Numbered from the stretch's first letter, positions 24,646-37,464 are shown. The stretch: 64,000 nt of DNA from Hyphochytrium catenoides (GCA_900088475.1 FLMG01000137.1:1-64000); one strand, 5' to 3'. Numbers and translations: made by a program. Notes: a model not told the origin generated them from the letters alone.

Positions 24646-26518
24646 TCAGACCTTGTCCAAGGGAATCCCAGCGGCGTCCAGGGCATCTCTCACCCACTGT
24701 GGCACCTCACCAGCTGGATACTGCTCAGACATGAAGTTCCGTACGAACTCAGGAAAGGTTCCAGCGATAATACTGGCTCTCAGTCTCTCCATCAACCGGA
24801 GCATGTACACAACGTTGTGATACGTGACCAGCTGCCCTCCAGAGCCTTCAACTTTCACCAACGCGTGCAGGTACGCCCGGGAATAGCTTTGGCAGACAAA
24901 GCAAGGGCAGGAATCGTCAATTGGCCGAGCATCTGAGGCGAACTCGGCTGCCTTCAGCTTAAGAAGCCCGGAGGGGACAATGGCTGTCCCAAATCGGCCA
25001 GTTCGAGTGGGCCAGACGCAATCATACATATCGACACCTAGGGCGGAGCAGACGACCAAGTCAACTGGATAGCCGACACCCATCAAGTATCGCGGCTTGT
25101 GGGCTGGCAGGTGAGCTGTGCACTTATCCACGACCTTCCAGAAGGCTTCCTTTGACTCGCCTCCTGCTAGGCCGCCGATAGCATACCTGTAGCCAATGAG
25201 CAGAGTTAATATAATCAGAGAGAAAAGGGTTACGTACAAGGCCAGATAAGATTCGATAACTAGTGTAGAGAACTCTTAACCTGGCCAACTCTGAAAAGAA
25301 GAGAGAGCAGGTGATAATACTCAGGACTGGGTGAGCTCAGACGACACCCAGAAGACAAATCGAGCGAGCTGAGGTCCAGAAACAGAGAGATCGAGAGACT
25401 CACTGGAGGACAGGAAAGAGCAGTTTAGAGCCAAGTGGACACGGGACAAGACACTAGATTGAAAGAATATGGTGAGCGCACCCTGGCAGATCCCTCTCCT
25501 TCAAGGCATCGAGGCAGATCTCCCTCAATCCTCCGGGGCTTACGTCCAGTCCGCCCTGGACAATGCCGAATAGATTTTGGCTCTCAGGCTTCTCATGCGC
25601 AGCAATACACCGATCAATCCACCTAATTGTCCTCTCACAAGCTTCCTTGAAGCGGACCGGATCTGAAAGGAACGAGGCCCGACGTCAGTGACTGGCATCA
25701 GGTGGGATCTGTCAAGAAGAACAAGAGATAGCTAACACAGATGAAGCTCTCTATCTTTTGAATAACGGCACGTGGCTGAACTCCGTCACCCTCTCAGGTG
25801 GCGGAAGTAGACGCAAGATTTGGGATGATGGAGAGGAGGAACCGGCCGCAGAGGATGACTGCTTGAACGAGGAGAACGAGTAGAGGATATTGGAAGGCAA
25901 CATATGCAGATAGAGGCGAGATAGAAAAGAGAGAGGCTAGCCCATAATAACACAATCGCTATGGGCACGGTTACCATCGATAGTGCTTGGGGCGACATCG
26001 TCAAGGGCCATCATGATGTCCGAGCCTATACGATTCTGATGCTGGATAGACATTTCCGGGGTGAGAAGCATCCTTGTCCCGTCAACAGGGGACTGAAAAT
26101 GAACTCCTTCCTCTGTTATCTCGGCCAGTTCAAGGAGCGAGACCATTTGGAATCCCCCGCTGTCCGTCAGGATGTTCCGGTTCCAGTTCATGAAGCGATG
26201 TAACCCGCCCATGTCATCCAGCAACTCCGTGCCGGGTCGGAGTGCCATGTGGTAAGTGTTGGCCAAGATAATCTTTGCATCTATAGGCGCGGAGGCCATT
26301 TGGGTGGAAGTTATTCCTTTGATGGTGCCTTGAGTGCCCACAGGCATGAAGACGGGCGTATACACCGGACCATGAGGAAGGTAGATAGTCGCAGCCCTTG
26401 CGCGCTTGTAGGAAGCGTGGACTTCAAATTTTAAGGCGGGAGACTCGAAGCATAGTCCGCGAGGCATCGGGTACTTCTCAACATGGTCTTCAGTCTTCTT
26501 CTTGTCAGTAACTGTCAT
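24646..26518 (-). CDS. QTRT1: Queuine tRNA-ribosyltransferase catalytic subunit
   Basis: Three exons agree in phase: 26518-25975, 25662-25482 and 25186-24646, giving 421 residues. The enzyme swaps guanine at wobble position 34 of GUN-anticodon tRNAs for queuine. Visible features: THxM-type loop ([10 protein letters not shown]), active-site LTDSGGFQM, substrate segment [18 protein letters not shown], the catalytic Asp in [13 protein letters not shown], and the zinc site CPCFVCQSY with a downstream His (VTYHN). The direct [10 protein letters not shown] context and full length fit the catalytic subunit rather than QTRT2. Eukaryotes cannot make queuine, so this implies salvage from food or bacteria. 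The ATG at 26518 gives an N-terminal charged extension ([13 protein letters not shown]). Confidence 0.95.
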
Positions 26519-26766
26519 GTTGAGATGGGGACACGATGGGCTCTGCAGAGCGTCCTACCCTATGTGCTCCTTAACCGGACCGCCACTTTGTCAATGCTGC
26601 TCCGTTGGACACTTCCCTTCGCCGCCATGCACCGTCTTTCGATCTCTCTGGCCTTCTGCGTCAGGGTTGGAGCTGTGTCGTCGGAGCTCTCAACTGTGAC
26701 TGCCGCTTCGTTTGAGCTGCGGCCTGGAAGCTTGCGAACTGCCCATGGAGAAGGCTCAGTCAGCCA

Positions 26767-27007
26767 TCAATCAGCCTGCTGCATAGCTTCCAACAGCTCC
26801 TGGGGGAGGTCGACCAGAGACCGCATATCCCTTATAAGGGGAGAGAGATATGGTAATATAGCAGTTCTTAACGAGCTTTATTTTGTATCTGTCTGATTCT
26901 AACCTTGTAGAAGAAAACTTGTCTTTTCTGGTGGTCAGGCGAACGGACACAGCGGCAGGACCCAGATGGAGCTTCAGATGAAGACTGAGTTCTGAAGACT
27001 CTGGCAT
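26767..27007 (-). CDS. Possible 55-residue protein
   Basis: Two short exons fit well: 27007-26904 and 26830-26767, separated by a 73-base intron with GTTAGA donor and a pyrimidine-rich acceptor (CTCTCTCCCCTTATAAG). The product starts MPESSELSLHLKLHLGP and ends SLVDLPQELLEAMQQAD, with an amphipathic C-terminal helix. No family was recognised. It lies in tandem between UBE3C and QTRT1, 248 bases from the QTRT1 start, so it could alternatively be a leader or alternative 5' exon of that gene. Support is limited to frame, splice consensus and protein-like composition. Confidence 0.4.
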
Positions 27008-27241
27008 CGGATTAGTGAAGGCGTAATAGAGGAAAGGCAGACGATAGAGGATGCAGCGGACTTCACGTGTTGGAGACAGGTCTAGCCCCTGGTGATACGG
27101 ACATCTTAGGGTCAGAATGCTGGTCTCTCCTTCCTGCTTTTCCGGTTTTATAGTTTCAAATAAATCATCTTGCTTGTGACCACGAGGGCCACAAGCTTCT
27201 GGTCTAACGCTTAAGGATCTAACGCTTCAGCATCTGACACT

Positions 27242-30200
27242 TCATGACAGTTCGAAGCCGGCGTTGGAGTGGATAGAATAGAGAAGCTTCGCCCTAAGGA
27301 CTTCTTTCGAAGAGTACTTGGGCAACTTCAAAAGGTTGACGCAGGTCGCACTGTATAAACAAACAGTCAGCAAGCGGCCGTGGCTACGGTAGGAAGTCAA
27401 TAAGGCTATGACTCACCTGGAAGGCAAACGCTCAGAGTCATCCTGGACTCGCACTTGCTGAATCGTTAGCGGAGGATTAAGATGGTTGAATCCGAGCAGC
27501 GGCTGCCGAGGACAGCTGAAAATGATAGAGGGTATTGTTAAGGGGAAACAGAGGCAAATGTTTGTCAGGAATGAATTTGTGATAGCAGGAGGATAGCCTC
27601 CCGGAAAGAAACACACGGCCAAGCTAAGGTGCACAATCCTACCTGGTGATGAACTTCAACAAAGCTGCTCGGTCTTCAACGCTAAACTCCCGCACCACCT
27701 CCCAGAACCAATCTATGTAAGCCTGAGAAGGGTGATACCCGCTACTATACGCAGTGTGCTGCTGCATATCCTCAATGTTGAGGTCATCCGTGCCACCTAG
27801 TAGCAGCTGCAGCTCCTGAGGGTTGAACATGCGTATCCACTGACTCGGTATGAGATCTCTAAAGCCGCTTAGAAAAGCCATACATTGCTGCGACGTCTGG
27901 ACATTCAGCTTGTAGTCAGCCATTAGGTGGATGTACCGGATCACGTTGTCCTTTGTGACTGGCATCGCTCCGCCATTTGGACAGAGCTCCACTCCACGGG
28001 CCTGCCCAAACTCATTCTGCACCATCTCGAAGTTCAGCGAGAGATCTTCCCAGTCCCCGTCATAGGTCTTCAAATAGTGTAGATTTCGATATAGTTCCGG
28101 ATCCAAAGACTGCAGATCGTCAATGTAGTTATACTTTCCAAGCAGCTTGTTAAGAAAGGGCAGGGCGAACCGCGGCTGGATGAGAATCCCCTCGTACAGG
28201 CCCTTCCCAACTATTCTTCCCAAAAACCGGAAGTGCTCAAGATGAGAATCAACCACCAGGTGAGAGGATGGATTGGGGAAGAGCAAGTGATCACTGGTCT
28301 CCAGGAAGAGAGCATACTGCGGGTCAAAGGCTTTACTGCTCAACAGGTCCATGTACTCCTTCAGTAAACCACCGCCATCAATCCCTGATTCATCCAATCC
28401 GTGCTCATTGACCAAGCTGATCTTGAAGAGGTACTTCAATCTGTGTTGGGTGCCTAGCTCACTCCAGCTTTCAAAGCTCTCTTCGTAGATGCGCTGGCGC
28501 TTAATCTTTAGCCAGACAGCAGCGTCCCTGCCTTGGAACTGTCTCTTAGCCTTTTCTTCTTCTAACAACCGCTTGAAAATAAGTACGCGGTCATCAAAGG
28601 GTAGGACTTGCGGCAATGCGGTAAGTATGGGGGCCACTTTCCTTGATACACCCGTACCATCTCCATTTCCTTCCATCCCAGGAAGGCGAGGCCAGTGCCA
28701 AAATTCTGAGGGAGTGAATTGCCGTCGACAATTGCGGTCATAGAGTTGATTATACAGTTTTGTGGCTGAGATGAGAAGAAGGAGATCTGGCACCTTGTAG
28801 GGAGGAGATAGCGAAGAGCCGTCTACCCAGAACATCTGGTAGAGCAGTCCACGAACGAAGGCCCCTATCGCTCTAACCTCGGAGAGGGAGAAAGGGAACT
28901 GCTTCTGATAGAACTCCTCGTCATCTTGCGCCAAGAGCAGGTGGCTGTATCCCGCAAATAAAAGAAAGAGCAAAGAAGAGACCTCCGGAGTTGCAGTGCT
29001 TGCAGAACTGGCTTTCTCCACAATCGGCCGAAGAAAGAGCCAGAGACGACGAAGTATGGGGTTGGAAGGGTTGGAGAAGGCGATAGCATTCAAAATAGAG
29101 AGAGCCAAGCCCGTCGGTGGCTTCCGAGCATTAACATAGAACTCAGCTCCTTGCTGGCAGAGAACGGCAGCATACAGCTGGCAGACCGCGAACGGAGCTT
29201 TCCCAGCACCCTCTCCCTCTACCTGCATCCGCTCTGATCCATCCACAGTCTTATCTTCAACCATTCCTTCCTGAACCTCTTGGAGAGCAGCTTCGAAGAG
29301 AAGAGACAAGAGCCTGGAGTCAGCAATGCGCCGAATCCCTTCACTGACCTTGGACCAAGTCTCAGAATTGCGTGCGCTTCTTCCGGCAAGCTGGACTTGA
29401 CTGGCCTGCGCTCTCAATGCTTGCCTGACTAACTTTTCCAGAAAGCTATCTGAGTCTATTTGGAAGGACTCCAAGTTAACCTCCGACGCTTCGTCATCAG
29501 ACTCTTCGTCATAATCATTTGAAGCAAAGGAGGCAGAAGCTGGACCGTCTTCAGGGCCGATAGCATGAGGAGGAAGAAGAGGCACGACCAGCTTCAGGAT
29601 GAAGATAAGATGTCGTGCTACCTCGAAGTCCAAGGAGCCCAACAAAGAAATGTCCATGAGGTTGGCTACTAACACCTCCAATCCATCTCTACTGCCCTTT
29701 GTTGGAAGCAAGTAACTCTGATGGCGCTCAAGAGAGAGGAGGAGCCATCGTACTTGGGTACCTTCTCCGAAGACCGCGGAAAGAAGCTGTTGCCGTAGGG
29801 GAAATGTCGCTAAAAGAAAGGAGGACAGAAAGTACTTAGAAAAATAGAAATAAGAGCGGAGAAGAAGACTGAAAAGGCTTGACAATCCTCTAAGGTCCTT
29901 CTGTCTCTGATCTCCAACGCTCAGAATCTCACGAGTGACGTCCAACATAAGCTGGACCCGCCCCTGGGTGGCGCTGCCTGCTCCCATAACCTTTGCCAAC
30001 TGCATAAAGAAGAGTTCGTTGCCACCTCCTAACCACAGGAATACCTTCCAGCATCGAATCTTCAATCGTTCAATGCCATCCCCTGAAAGGGAGATTTGCC
30101 AGTTCGAAGGGATAAAGCTTGCTCTAAGCTCCATCCAGAAGTCAGAGAGCGACTGGTCTATTGCCGTTGATGATTGAACAGACGAGGATGAAGGACTGTT

Positions 30201-30835
30201 CATTGCATGGGCCGATGGGCGAGTCATTGTCTCTAAACAAAGCCATAGCAGGCTCTTCATCTGGAATACCCAGCAATTCCCTTCCAGTTCATCATCACTT
30301 CCGCCCTTAGCAAGCCAGCTGTATCCTGCATCTGAAGCTTGAAGCCCTTGTCTGAGGAACTGGGTCATACGCACCAAGCGCTGGACGTCATCTTGGCAAG
30401 AAATATGAGGAAGCGCAAACCCCAGAAAGTTCCAAAGAAGGCCTCGCAAGTGCTGTGGGAGCCGTTCAATAGAAAGATTACGCGTGAGCTCTCCGTCAAT
30501 GCTCAACGAAGTGGGGACGTTTGAAAGCCTACCTGCTCCGGAAGTAGAAACTGAGCCCCAGCAGCCGTTAGCAGCTGCTGCAGCTTTTCAATGTCGTGGA
30601 CCTTCTGGTCCCAATCTGAGCGCAGTCGTCGCTTAAGTGAACGCTGGGAAGCTTTTGCCCGCCAAGCCGACTGAAGTTTGATCGCCCCTTGCGTCCGGAC
30701 TCTCTCCTGGGCTCGACCTTCCCTCTCTGCGCGTGCCCGTTGAAGGACATCTCGCTTCTCTATCTGCTTCTGCTTGCTCCTACCTCCTAAAGAGACATTC
30801 CTCCGCTGTTGAAAGTTGACCTTCCCATCAAACAT
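27242..30835 (-). CDS. UBE3C: HECT E3 ubiquitin ligase, UBE3C/Hul5 type
   Basis: Exons 30835-30533, about 30488-27643, 27515-27417 and 27350-27242 give about 1118 residues (human UBE3C 1083). The start [18 protein letters not shown] matches the family N-terminus; an IQ-like helix ([14 protein letters not shown]) follows. The last 350 or so residues are a HECT domain: [37 protein letters not shown], and the catalytic Cys in [10 protein letters not shown], which sits right at an exon boundary, then [14 protein letters not shown]. Family members extend ubiquitin chains on proteasome-bound substrates. The first intron is only about 44 bases. The stretch near 29.82-29.9 kb, rich in Phe/Leu/Ser, may be an in-frame intron (acceptor TTTCTTTTAG). 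The ATG at 30835 is fixed by the conserved N-terminus. Confidence 0.93.
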
Positions 30836-31773
30836 CGCTCCTTAGCACCTAGCCTTTCGCCCTCCGGGTTAAGGAAGTGTGGTCTCTTTGACAGTGCCCC
30901 AATATTGGAGGATGGCACACGTTCTCTTCAGCGGAATAGCGACAATATTTTCAAACGGACCGGCATTGATGATTCTTCTAGGCAGAATATTAAAGGGCAC
31001 TTCCCAGGACAGGCAGTCTGTAGGAGCTTAAAGAGGCGAGGGAACTTGATGGACCCGACACATAGACACAACAGGCTGCTCTTCCGCGCAATGGTTTTGC
31101 GCAATGGTAGTAACAAAGCATAGACTAATGACACTCTCCCAGTCCCTGGCGGGACATCAAGCCATACGCAATGACAACAAGAGCAGGCAAGCTGGAGCTG
31201 ACTATGAAAAGCTTCAGAATAGCCTATGAGAAGGAGAAGACCCACAGCTCGGCTGCTGATAAAGATTCCTGGCACAAAGCTCCTAGAAGCGACACCACTT
31301 TCTCATGAAAAACGCCTTCCTTCTTGTTCTGTGCCTGAGAGGAAACAATAGGACGAGGAAATGTTTCCACAGAATACCCCTGAAAGCTTAGACTATAGGT
31401 AGCAGAAAAGCTTCTTTGAATCTTTCAAATGTTGCAATGTAGCTATTGATTAATCACCATTATAGATCTACCGTTTCCGATCTTTGAGTTATTGATTTTA
31501 TTGGCTGTGAATCTTCAGAATTGACGGCAATAAACTTCATCATCCATGGAGCTCCAGACTCTTTCTCCATGCTCACTCCTGTTTTTATAAAGGGCAAAAG
31601 GAGAAGGGCCGCTCATTGTGCAGCTTGGAAAGTCTTGCACGGCCCTTCTTTCCTATCTGTAAACCGCGGATATGTCTCCAGCTGTAAATTCATAAGTCGG
31701 GATTAGAGCTGCTCAGAGCTCCTAGCTGAACACTCAGAATCGCGCGGGTTTGTACCTCATAGCAAGGGAGAAA
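30836..31773. promoter_or_regulatory. Shared divergent intergenic region
   Basis: About 940 bases separate the start codons of UBE3C (minus) and ATP10 (plus), so both promoters must lie here. No TATA box was confidently placed. Short frames near 30.8-31.3 kb have no support. Confidence 0.45.
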
Positions 31774-33509
31774 ATGTTAAGTCGTGCAGGCCTTAGCCGG
31801 AACCTTTGGCTGAATGAGACAGCTAGACTTCTGCCTCAGGTCAGGAGATCCCGCGCTCCGTGCTCTTTGCGCTATCGAGCGTCGCCGGTACCGATAGGGA
31901 TGACGGAGTCAAGAGATTTTATGACTATCTTCCGCATATTCAAGAAGGATAAGAAGGATGAGGTGAAGGAGGATGAGGTCAAGCCAGAGGCTCTCCCAGA
32001 AGTGTCTGAGGACAAAAGCGCGTTTTTCTCGGTATTTTCAGAGCGCCAGCGCGTGTACCGCCACAAGAAGATGAAATCGGAGATTAAGAACGGATACTTC
32101 AAGGACTTCAAGGAGTACAATGACAGTATGAAGACTAAGGTATATTGCCGCCCCCTCGGTTGCACAGACCACTCTCTCCTTCCTCTTTCCTCTAACTATC
32201 ACAGCAGCAATGTCTCGCGGTCAGAACTTCAACTGTACCACCATCTGCGTCGTTTGGACTGTCGTGACCCTCCTCACCTTGTCCTCTCATCTCTTCTTTG
32301 CTGTTCTTTCTCTCTCTCTTCTTGCGACAGTATGCATATCTTTATCCTGCTTTGCTGTTTTCATCACGAGTCTGACAGCTGTCAACAGACTGTCCATTCT
32401 TTTGAATTGCAAGATCCAAAGAAAGCAGTGGCATTCCCAAGAATGAGAGTGCCTAACCTTCTGGGGCAGGAAGTTCAGCTCCCTAGTGCCTTCCAGGGAA
32501 AGGTGACCCTTCTGCTGGTTGCCTTTAAGCAGTTTGGATGGAGATTTGTGCCAGACTGGAGAGACAAATTCCTTGAGCTTACCGCCTCGTAAGCAAATCT
32601 CTCTCTCTCTCTTTCTCTCTCTGTCTCACACACATACACACACTTAATCATTCGGTGTGCTGCTCGCTTACATCGCTTCAGCTAGACTGCTGCTGAGGTC
32701 CTGAGTTTGTCCTAGACTTTGTTCTAGACTTTATCTTCCGAAGAGTGCCTTCAACACATTTCTATGTCCTGCAGTCCGGCTATAGGAACTCTCTTTGCTG
32801 CTGACTCCTGGCTTCCAATTTTTTATCCATCCCCCCCTTCGATGCGCTTTGTACCTTGATATGGCTTTACAACCTTTGTCTGCGTCTCCTCTCTCACACT
32901 TAATCTCCCTATCGACATCAAATCATTGTCCTTTAGCGAGAAGAACGTCCAGACATATACTCTCTCTGCCACTGAAGAATGGAGATTTAGATTATTCCGG
33001 GGTCCCATAAGAGATGCGTTACGAGCGCAGACAGACGAGAAGCTTCATAGTCACTCTTTGAGTCTCTTTGCACCCATTCCGGTAGGTGGAGAGACTTACA
33101 CGCCTCCAAGACACCATTCCTATCCTTTGTACGTCTTGGTCCCCTAGGAAGACTGACGAGATCTAGCGGGTGGCTTTTTCTCTATCTCTTTTCACCTCTG
33201 ACTTCTGTCTTGCCGCTGTAGGAACTGAGAGCGCTGCTCAACATGTCCAACACGCTCTTCTGTTATGCCTACATCATTGACTCCAAGGGCAAGGTCCGAT
33301 GGAGGTATGTCTCCCCAGAAGTTTCTTCTTCTCATTGCCCACTAAGTAGACTCTTCTGTCACTTCTCATTTTCGCGCTGCCATAGGACCAGTGGGCCGCC
33401 ATCAGAGGGAGACGTTGAGGAGTTGGCGAGTATGATACAGCCCTTGGTCAAAGAAATAGAAAGCCCTACACCTGCCACCATTTCCAAAAAGAAGGGTCGA
33501 AAGGCGTAA
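31774..33509 (+). CDS. ATP10: Mitochondrial ATP synthase assembly factor ATP10
   Basis: Five exons agree in phase: 31774-32139, 32389-32588, 32937-33081, 33222-33304 and 33386-33509, giving 305 residues. The N-terminus is a typical mitochondrial presequence: Arg-rich, no acids until residue 15 (MLSRAGLSRNLWLNE). The family core follows: FPRMRVPNLLGQEVQLP, VTLLLVAFKQFGWRFVPDW, ATEEWRFRLFRGPIRD, LFCYAYIIDSKGKVRWRTSG. It ends in a basic tail (SKKKGRKA). ATP10 is an inner-membrane chaperone for Atp6 and the F0 sector. ATG 31774 is preferred because it opens the presequence. It is transcribed divergently from UBE3C and converges with the coiled-coil gene downstream. Confidence 0.9.
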
Positions 33510-33583
33510 GTTCGTCTATGATCAAGAAGAGGGAGGGAGAGAGGGGGGAGCGGCGGACCCCACTCAACTCTCTCTCCTAAAGC

Positions 33584-33589
33584 AATAAA
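33584..33589 (+). terminator. AATAAA polyadenylation signal
   Basis: A canonical hexamer lies 75 bases after the ATP10 stop and 77 bases before the stop of the convergent coiled-coil gene, consistent with the ATP10 3' end. Confidence 0.5.
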
Positions 33590-33665
33590 TTATTTAGTGG
33601 GGACCTTCCTCTGTTGGCCCTGTGTATCGTTGGACTCTTCCACTTTCTTCCCATCACGTCTCTCG

Positions 33666-36361
33666 TCACGCCTCTGTTTGCCGCTGATCTCTCTTCCCTG
33701 GACTGGTGGATCGAGACAGAATCTCCGTAGATCGTGCTCTTCGTCGCTCTCGCTGCTCCAGTTGACTGTTTCTCAGTCTGCGAGAAGGGGGAGAGTTTGA
33801 GATTAAATTGTCAATCTTTGAGAGAAGAGCTAGGACAGGATCTCCTCCTTTTCCCGCTGTAGCTGCTCCTTTAGGCTGATACCCGTCAGACGCGCTCCTA
33901 CGTAGGGTAGAGGGATAAGGAGGAGAATAGGTTTCGGAAAGAGTAGCCATTGCTGGACTGGTGTTGGCAGGAGCCGGGGAGGCCAGCCAGGCTTTCAGAG
34001 CACTAATAACAGCCAGAGAATGTACTGCATATCGCCTCCATTCTTCCACCTGCGAGGACGTGGATGCTGGAGATAACAGGACGGATGCCGCCTTCCTACA
34101 CTGAGCCTCTAAGGCAGTGAGAGCCTTTGTAGCATCAGACGTCGTCCCAATTTCTGGCTCCTCGGCCCCTCTGCCCCAAAAATAGGCTGTGGCCTCTCTA
34201 GGGCTGAGCCCCGCTGCAGCCGATCTGCTAGGACTTTGCCTCTCTCCTGCTCTACTTGGACTCCTGTTTCCTCGCTCCGCTTCTCGTAGTCGATGTTGGA
34301 GCTGTAGTATCTCCTCTTCTTTACCATCCAGTTCTCTTCTAAGGTCTGCCAGACATTCTTCCTGCTTGGACTCTTGGGCAAGGAGGCGGCCATGGGCCGC
34401 TTCTGCTTCCCCAGACTTCTCAGAGAGGCTCTCAGATAGACTTTCAACGTTCTGTCGGAGCTGCGCAAGGTTTACAGACCACACAAGGAAAAGGTAGTTC
34501 TTAGCAAAGCATGGACTAACAGTGGGACGATTGGATGAATCAAAGGCGGCTACTACCCCAGAAACTCGTCAGACAGTGTAGAGTCAGCACCTCAAACAAG
34601 GTGGTAGCATAACTATAGGGCGGAATGGAAGTAGCGGCTGTTGAGCATTTATCGGCGCTTACTCGACCAAGTAAGCTGCCATGGTAAGATATCACTGATT
34701 TGGCCCTTTTACCGGGTAAATACGTGGAAAGTGACTGTGAGCGAAGGTAAGGAAGAGAGAGAGGCACAACCAAACGCACAGGAGAGGGCGGAGCATGCGC
34801 TTTCTTACCTCTAGAAGTACCTGCTCCTGCTGGGTATTCCTCTGCACGAGCTCGTCGTTCAAGGTTTCCTCTTGAATCAGATCCTCCAAGATCTCTGCGT
34901 AGTCACGCTTGGCCACTGCGATAATGTCAATGGCTTTCTGGAGTTCCTCCTGCAGCCGTGTCTTCTGCTCTCTTTCCGCTGACAAGCTCCTCTCGGTTTC
35001 TTCTTGCTGCCTGCGCAACTCTGTCTCTAGGGTTTGTATCTTGCCCTGATATTGAGACTCAACATGGGCTAAATGTGTAGAGGTAGCACGCTCCTTCTCC
35101 TCTCTTTCCCTATGCTGTGCCTGTAGTTGGTGAAGAGCTCTCTCCCTTTCCTGAACGACGTGCTGGAGCTGGAAAAGCGCTCTGTCTCTGTCAAAGAGAA
35201 GTTGGCCATAGTGCTCAACTCTTGCCTGCATTTGCTGGATCAAGCTCTTTTGTGCCTGTCCTACGTCTTCTCTCTCCAGCAGCTTCCTCCCTAGCACCTT
35301 CTCGTTTTCTGCTTTCTCTCTCTCCAGCTGTTGGACTCTTCCTTCTACTGTTTGGAGAGAAGCCTGATATTGCCTTTGGATATTGAAAAGAAGTTTGTCT
35401 CTCTCTTCTCCCACTCTTCCTATAGCTCCTTGTAGCTCCTTCAACTCTTGCTCTAAGGTGGAAATCCTCAAAGCTTGTGTCCGGATAACATCTTCAGAGC
35501 CGTTGGGGAGGGCAGAGGAGGGAAGCGAGCGCGGGGAGAGAGTAGAAGGGGAAGGAGTGCCCGCAGTGTTCTGGGTTTCTTCTCTAATTGGTGACAGTGA
35601 AGGCGGAATGTGTTCCACGTCCAGCTGCATCTCCCTCTCTTTGTCTTGGGGCCTGGAGAGCGACTCCATCGCCAGCCTCAATGCTTGCTTCATCGTTTCA
35701 ACCTCTCTTAACTCCTGTTGGAGCTTCTCAACCATCGCATGAGCCTCTTTCTCTCTTTTGTCCCATTCTTCGGCCCTAATGTCTATTGTCCGGCTGGGAG
35801 AAGACTGAAGGTGGGAAGCAGCGGCGGGAGATGAAGGAGCTATTCCTTGTCTTTGAAGCTGGTAGACGATTTCCTGCAGTCTAGCCACTTGAGAATATTG
35901 AGAGGAAATGACTTGATCCCTCAGTAGAGTCATTCGTTCTCTCTCCTCCACGGACTCCTGCGCAGAAGTGCCATTAGAAAAGGTAACGATGAACACGGGG
36001 GAAGTAGGCAACGAAGGAGAAGAGGAGAGAGAGACATGGAGACATAGGGAACGAGCCAGGACACGGGTGAACGGGACAAGTGACGTTAATGACAGACCTG
36101 CAGCTGCTTTTTGTAGAAGTTGAGCTGCTTGTTCAGGTAAGCGATGCGTCCCTGATAAGCATTTGCCTCCCTTTCCGTTCTCTTCCTCAGCTCCTGCGCC
36201 ATCTTTGCTAACGTCTCGACACGTCCGTCTGCATCCTTCAACGCTTCGCTGGCTACTGACCAAGCGGAAGAGCTGGCGCGAGACAGGTTTGAGGGAGATA
36301 TAGGTAGAGCCTCCGCACTGTAAATCAGGCGTTGTCGAGGCGAAAGGGTGTAGAAGTCCAT
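33666..36361 (-). CDS. Long coiled-coil protein
   Basis: Exons 36361-36098, 35957-34809 and 34460-33666 join in phase to about 735 residues. The product starts MDFYTLSPRQRLIYSAEALP. Heptad-rich, Glu/Gln/Arg-heavy coiled coil runs through most of residues 40-600, interrupted by Ser/Pro-rich linkers (near residues 150-165 and 210-240). The C-terminal third is basic and Ser-rich (RRSASDGYQPKG, RARSTEILSRSTSPGKR), with potential RxxS sites. The overall design resembles centrosomal, basal-body or filament scaffold proteins, but I recognise no specific family. The 348-base gap between exons 2 and 3 could hide another exon. Confidence 0.75.
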
Positions 36362-37464
36362 GATGGAAGCGGGACTATCCCAGAAAGATGTAGATAGAGT
36401 ACCGACACTACAGAGGAAGTCGGAGCAACAGTCTCAAGAGGTGCCTTAGGCAAAAGCGCCGGTCATTGTCGTTTTAAGAGGTAGTCGCTGTCAACATGGC
36501 ATAGGGACACAGATGACCTAGGACCCATGGACAGGCCTAGCAGCTATCCAAAGATAGGTCCAGGTGACTCCTGGCTAAAACCTTCTCTACGCCAGTAGCA
36601 GGACATTGGTCCAGATTATGGTCGAAGACAATCTCACACAAGCAGGCAGGAGCGAAGTGGTAGAGCAAGAGAAGGAATGCGAGCTCTGGACAGCGAGGAT
36701 AAAGGGATGGCACCCTTAACAACGAGACGTCGCGTCTCCAGATCAGGCGAAGGACGTGACGCCCTTCTTCCTGAAGAAGGGATAAAAAGGTTAGAGTCTC
36801 CTTTGAAGACTGAAAGGACGAAGACCTAGAAGAGTGCGATGAATGGCTCTTTATGAGGAGAAGATCAGAACCTTGTATCGTCCGCACTTAACATTGGCCC
36901 CAGGCGGCTTCAGTTAGACCGCTATGCAGAAGAGATGGCAGAAAAACAGACAGAGAAGTGCAAAGCAGCTTGCTCATAGCTTTGTTAATGATGCTCCTTC
37001 AGATGGAGAGAGACTGGCCTCGTCACTGAAGAGCCTGTCGAAGACAGAGACTCTAATCGTTCGCAGTGCGAGAGACCGAGCGCCTGAGCAGAGCAGAGAG
37101 AAGACATCTTCAGAGGCTTCAAAGATTCTTCTCCGATCCGTTAGAACACCAAGGGAGGGCGCTAACGGCCAGCAAACAAACGGCTAGCATAGCGTTAGCG
37201 GCTATCTGGATGCTCCCTTTTATAAGGATAACTGAGCCTGCAAGAAGCAAGGACGATGAGTCATCCTGGCAGCAGTAGCAGCAGCAGCAGAAGAGGCAGA
37301 GAGACGTCCAACAGCAGGAGAGGATGCGGGACGGACAGCACGGAAGAGAAGAAGGGAGAGAAGAACTGTCTGGAGCGCCAGGTACCAAGTCAAGATGACA
37401 GGAGCCCAGCGGCAGGCAAAGGAGGAGGTGGAGCTCGGGCAGGCAAGATAGAAAACTTAGCGGG
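36362..37464. promoter_or_regulatory. Divergent spacer between coiled-coil and TPR-methyltransferase genes
   Basis: About 1.1 kb that must carry both promoters. A 116-codon minus-strand frame at 36.54-36.89 kb is Ser/Leu-rich and unsupported. A CAG-rich run (AGCAGTAGCAGCAGCAGCAG) near 37.27-37.29 kb lies in the probable 5' leader of the plus-strand gene. Confidence 0.45.

Noticed and set aside
36537-36887. 116-codon minus-strand frame
   Set aside because: Ser/Leu-rich without motif, and located in the shared promoter region of two divergent genes.
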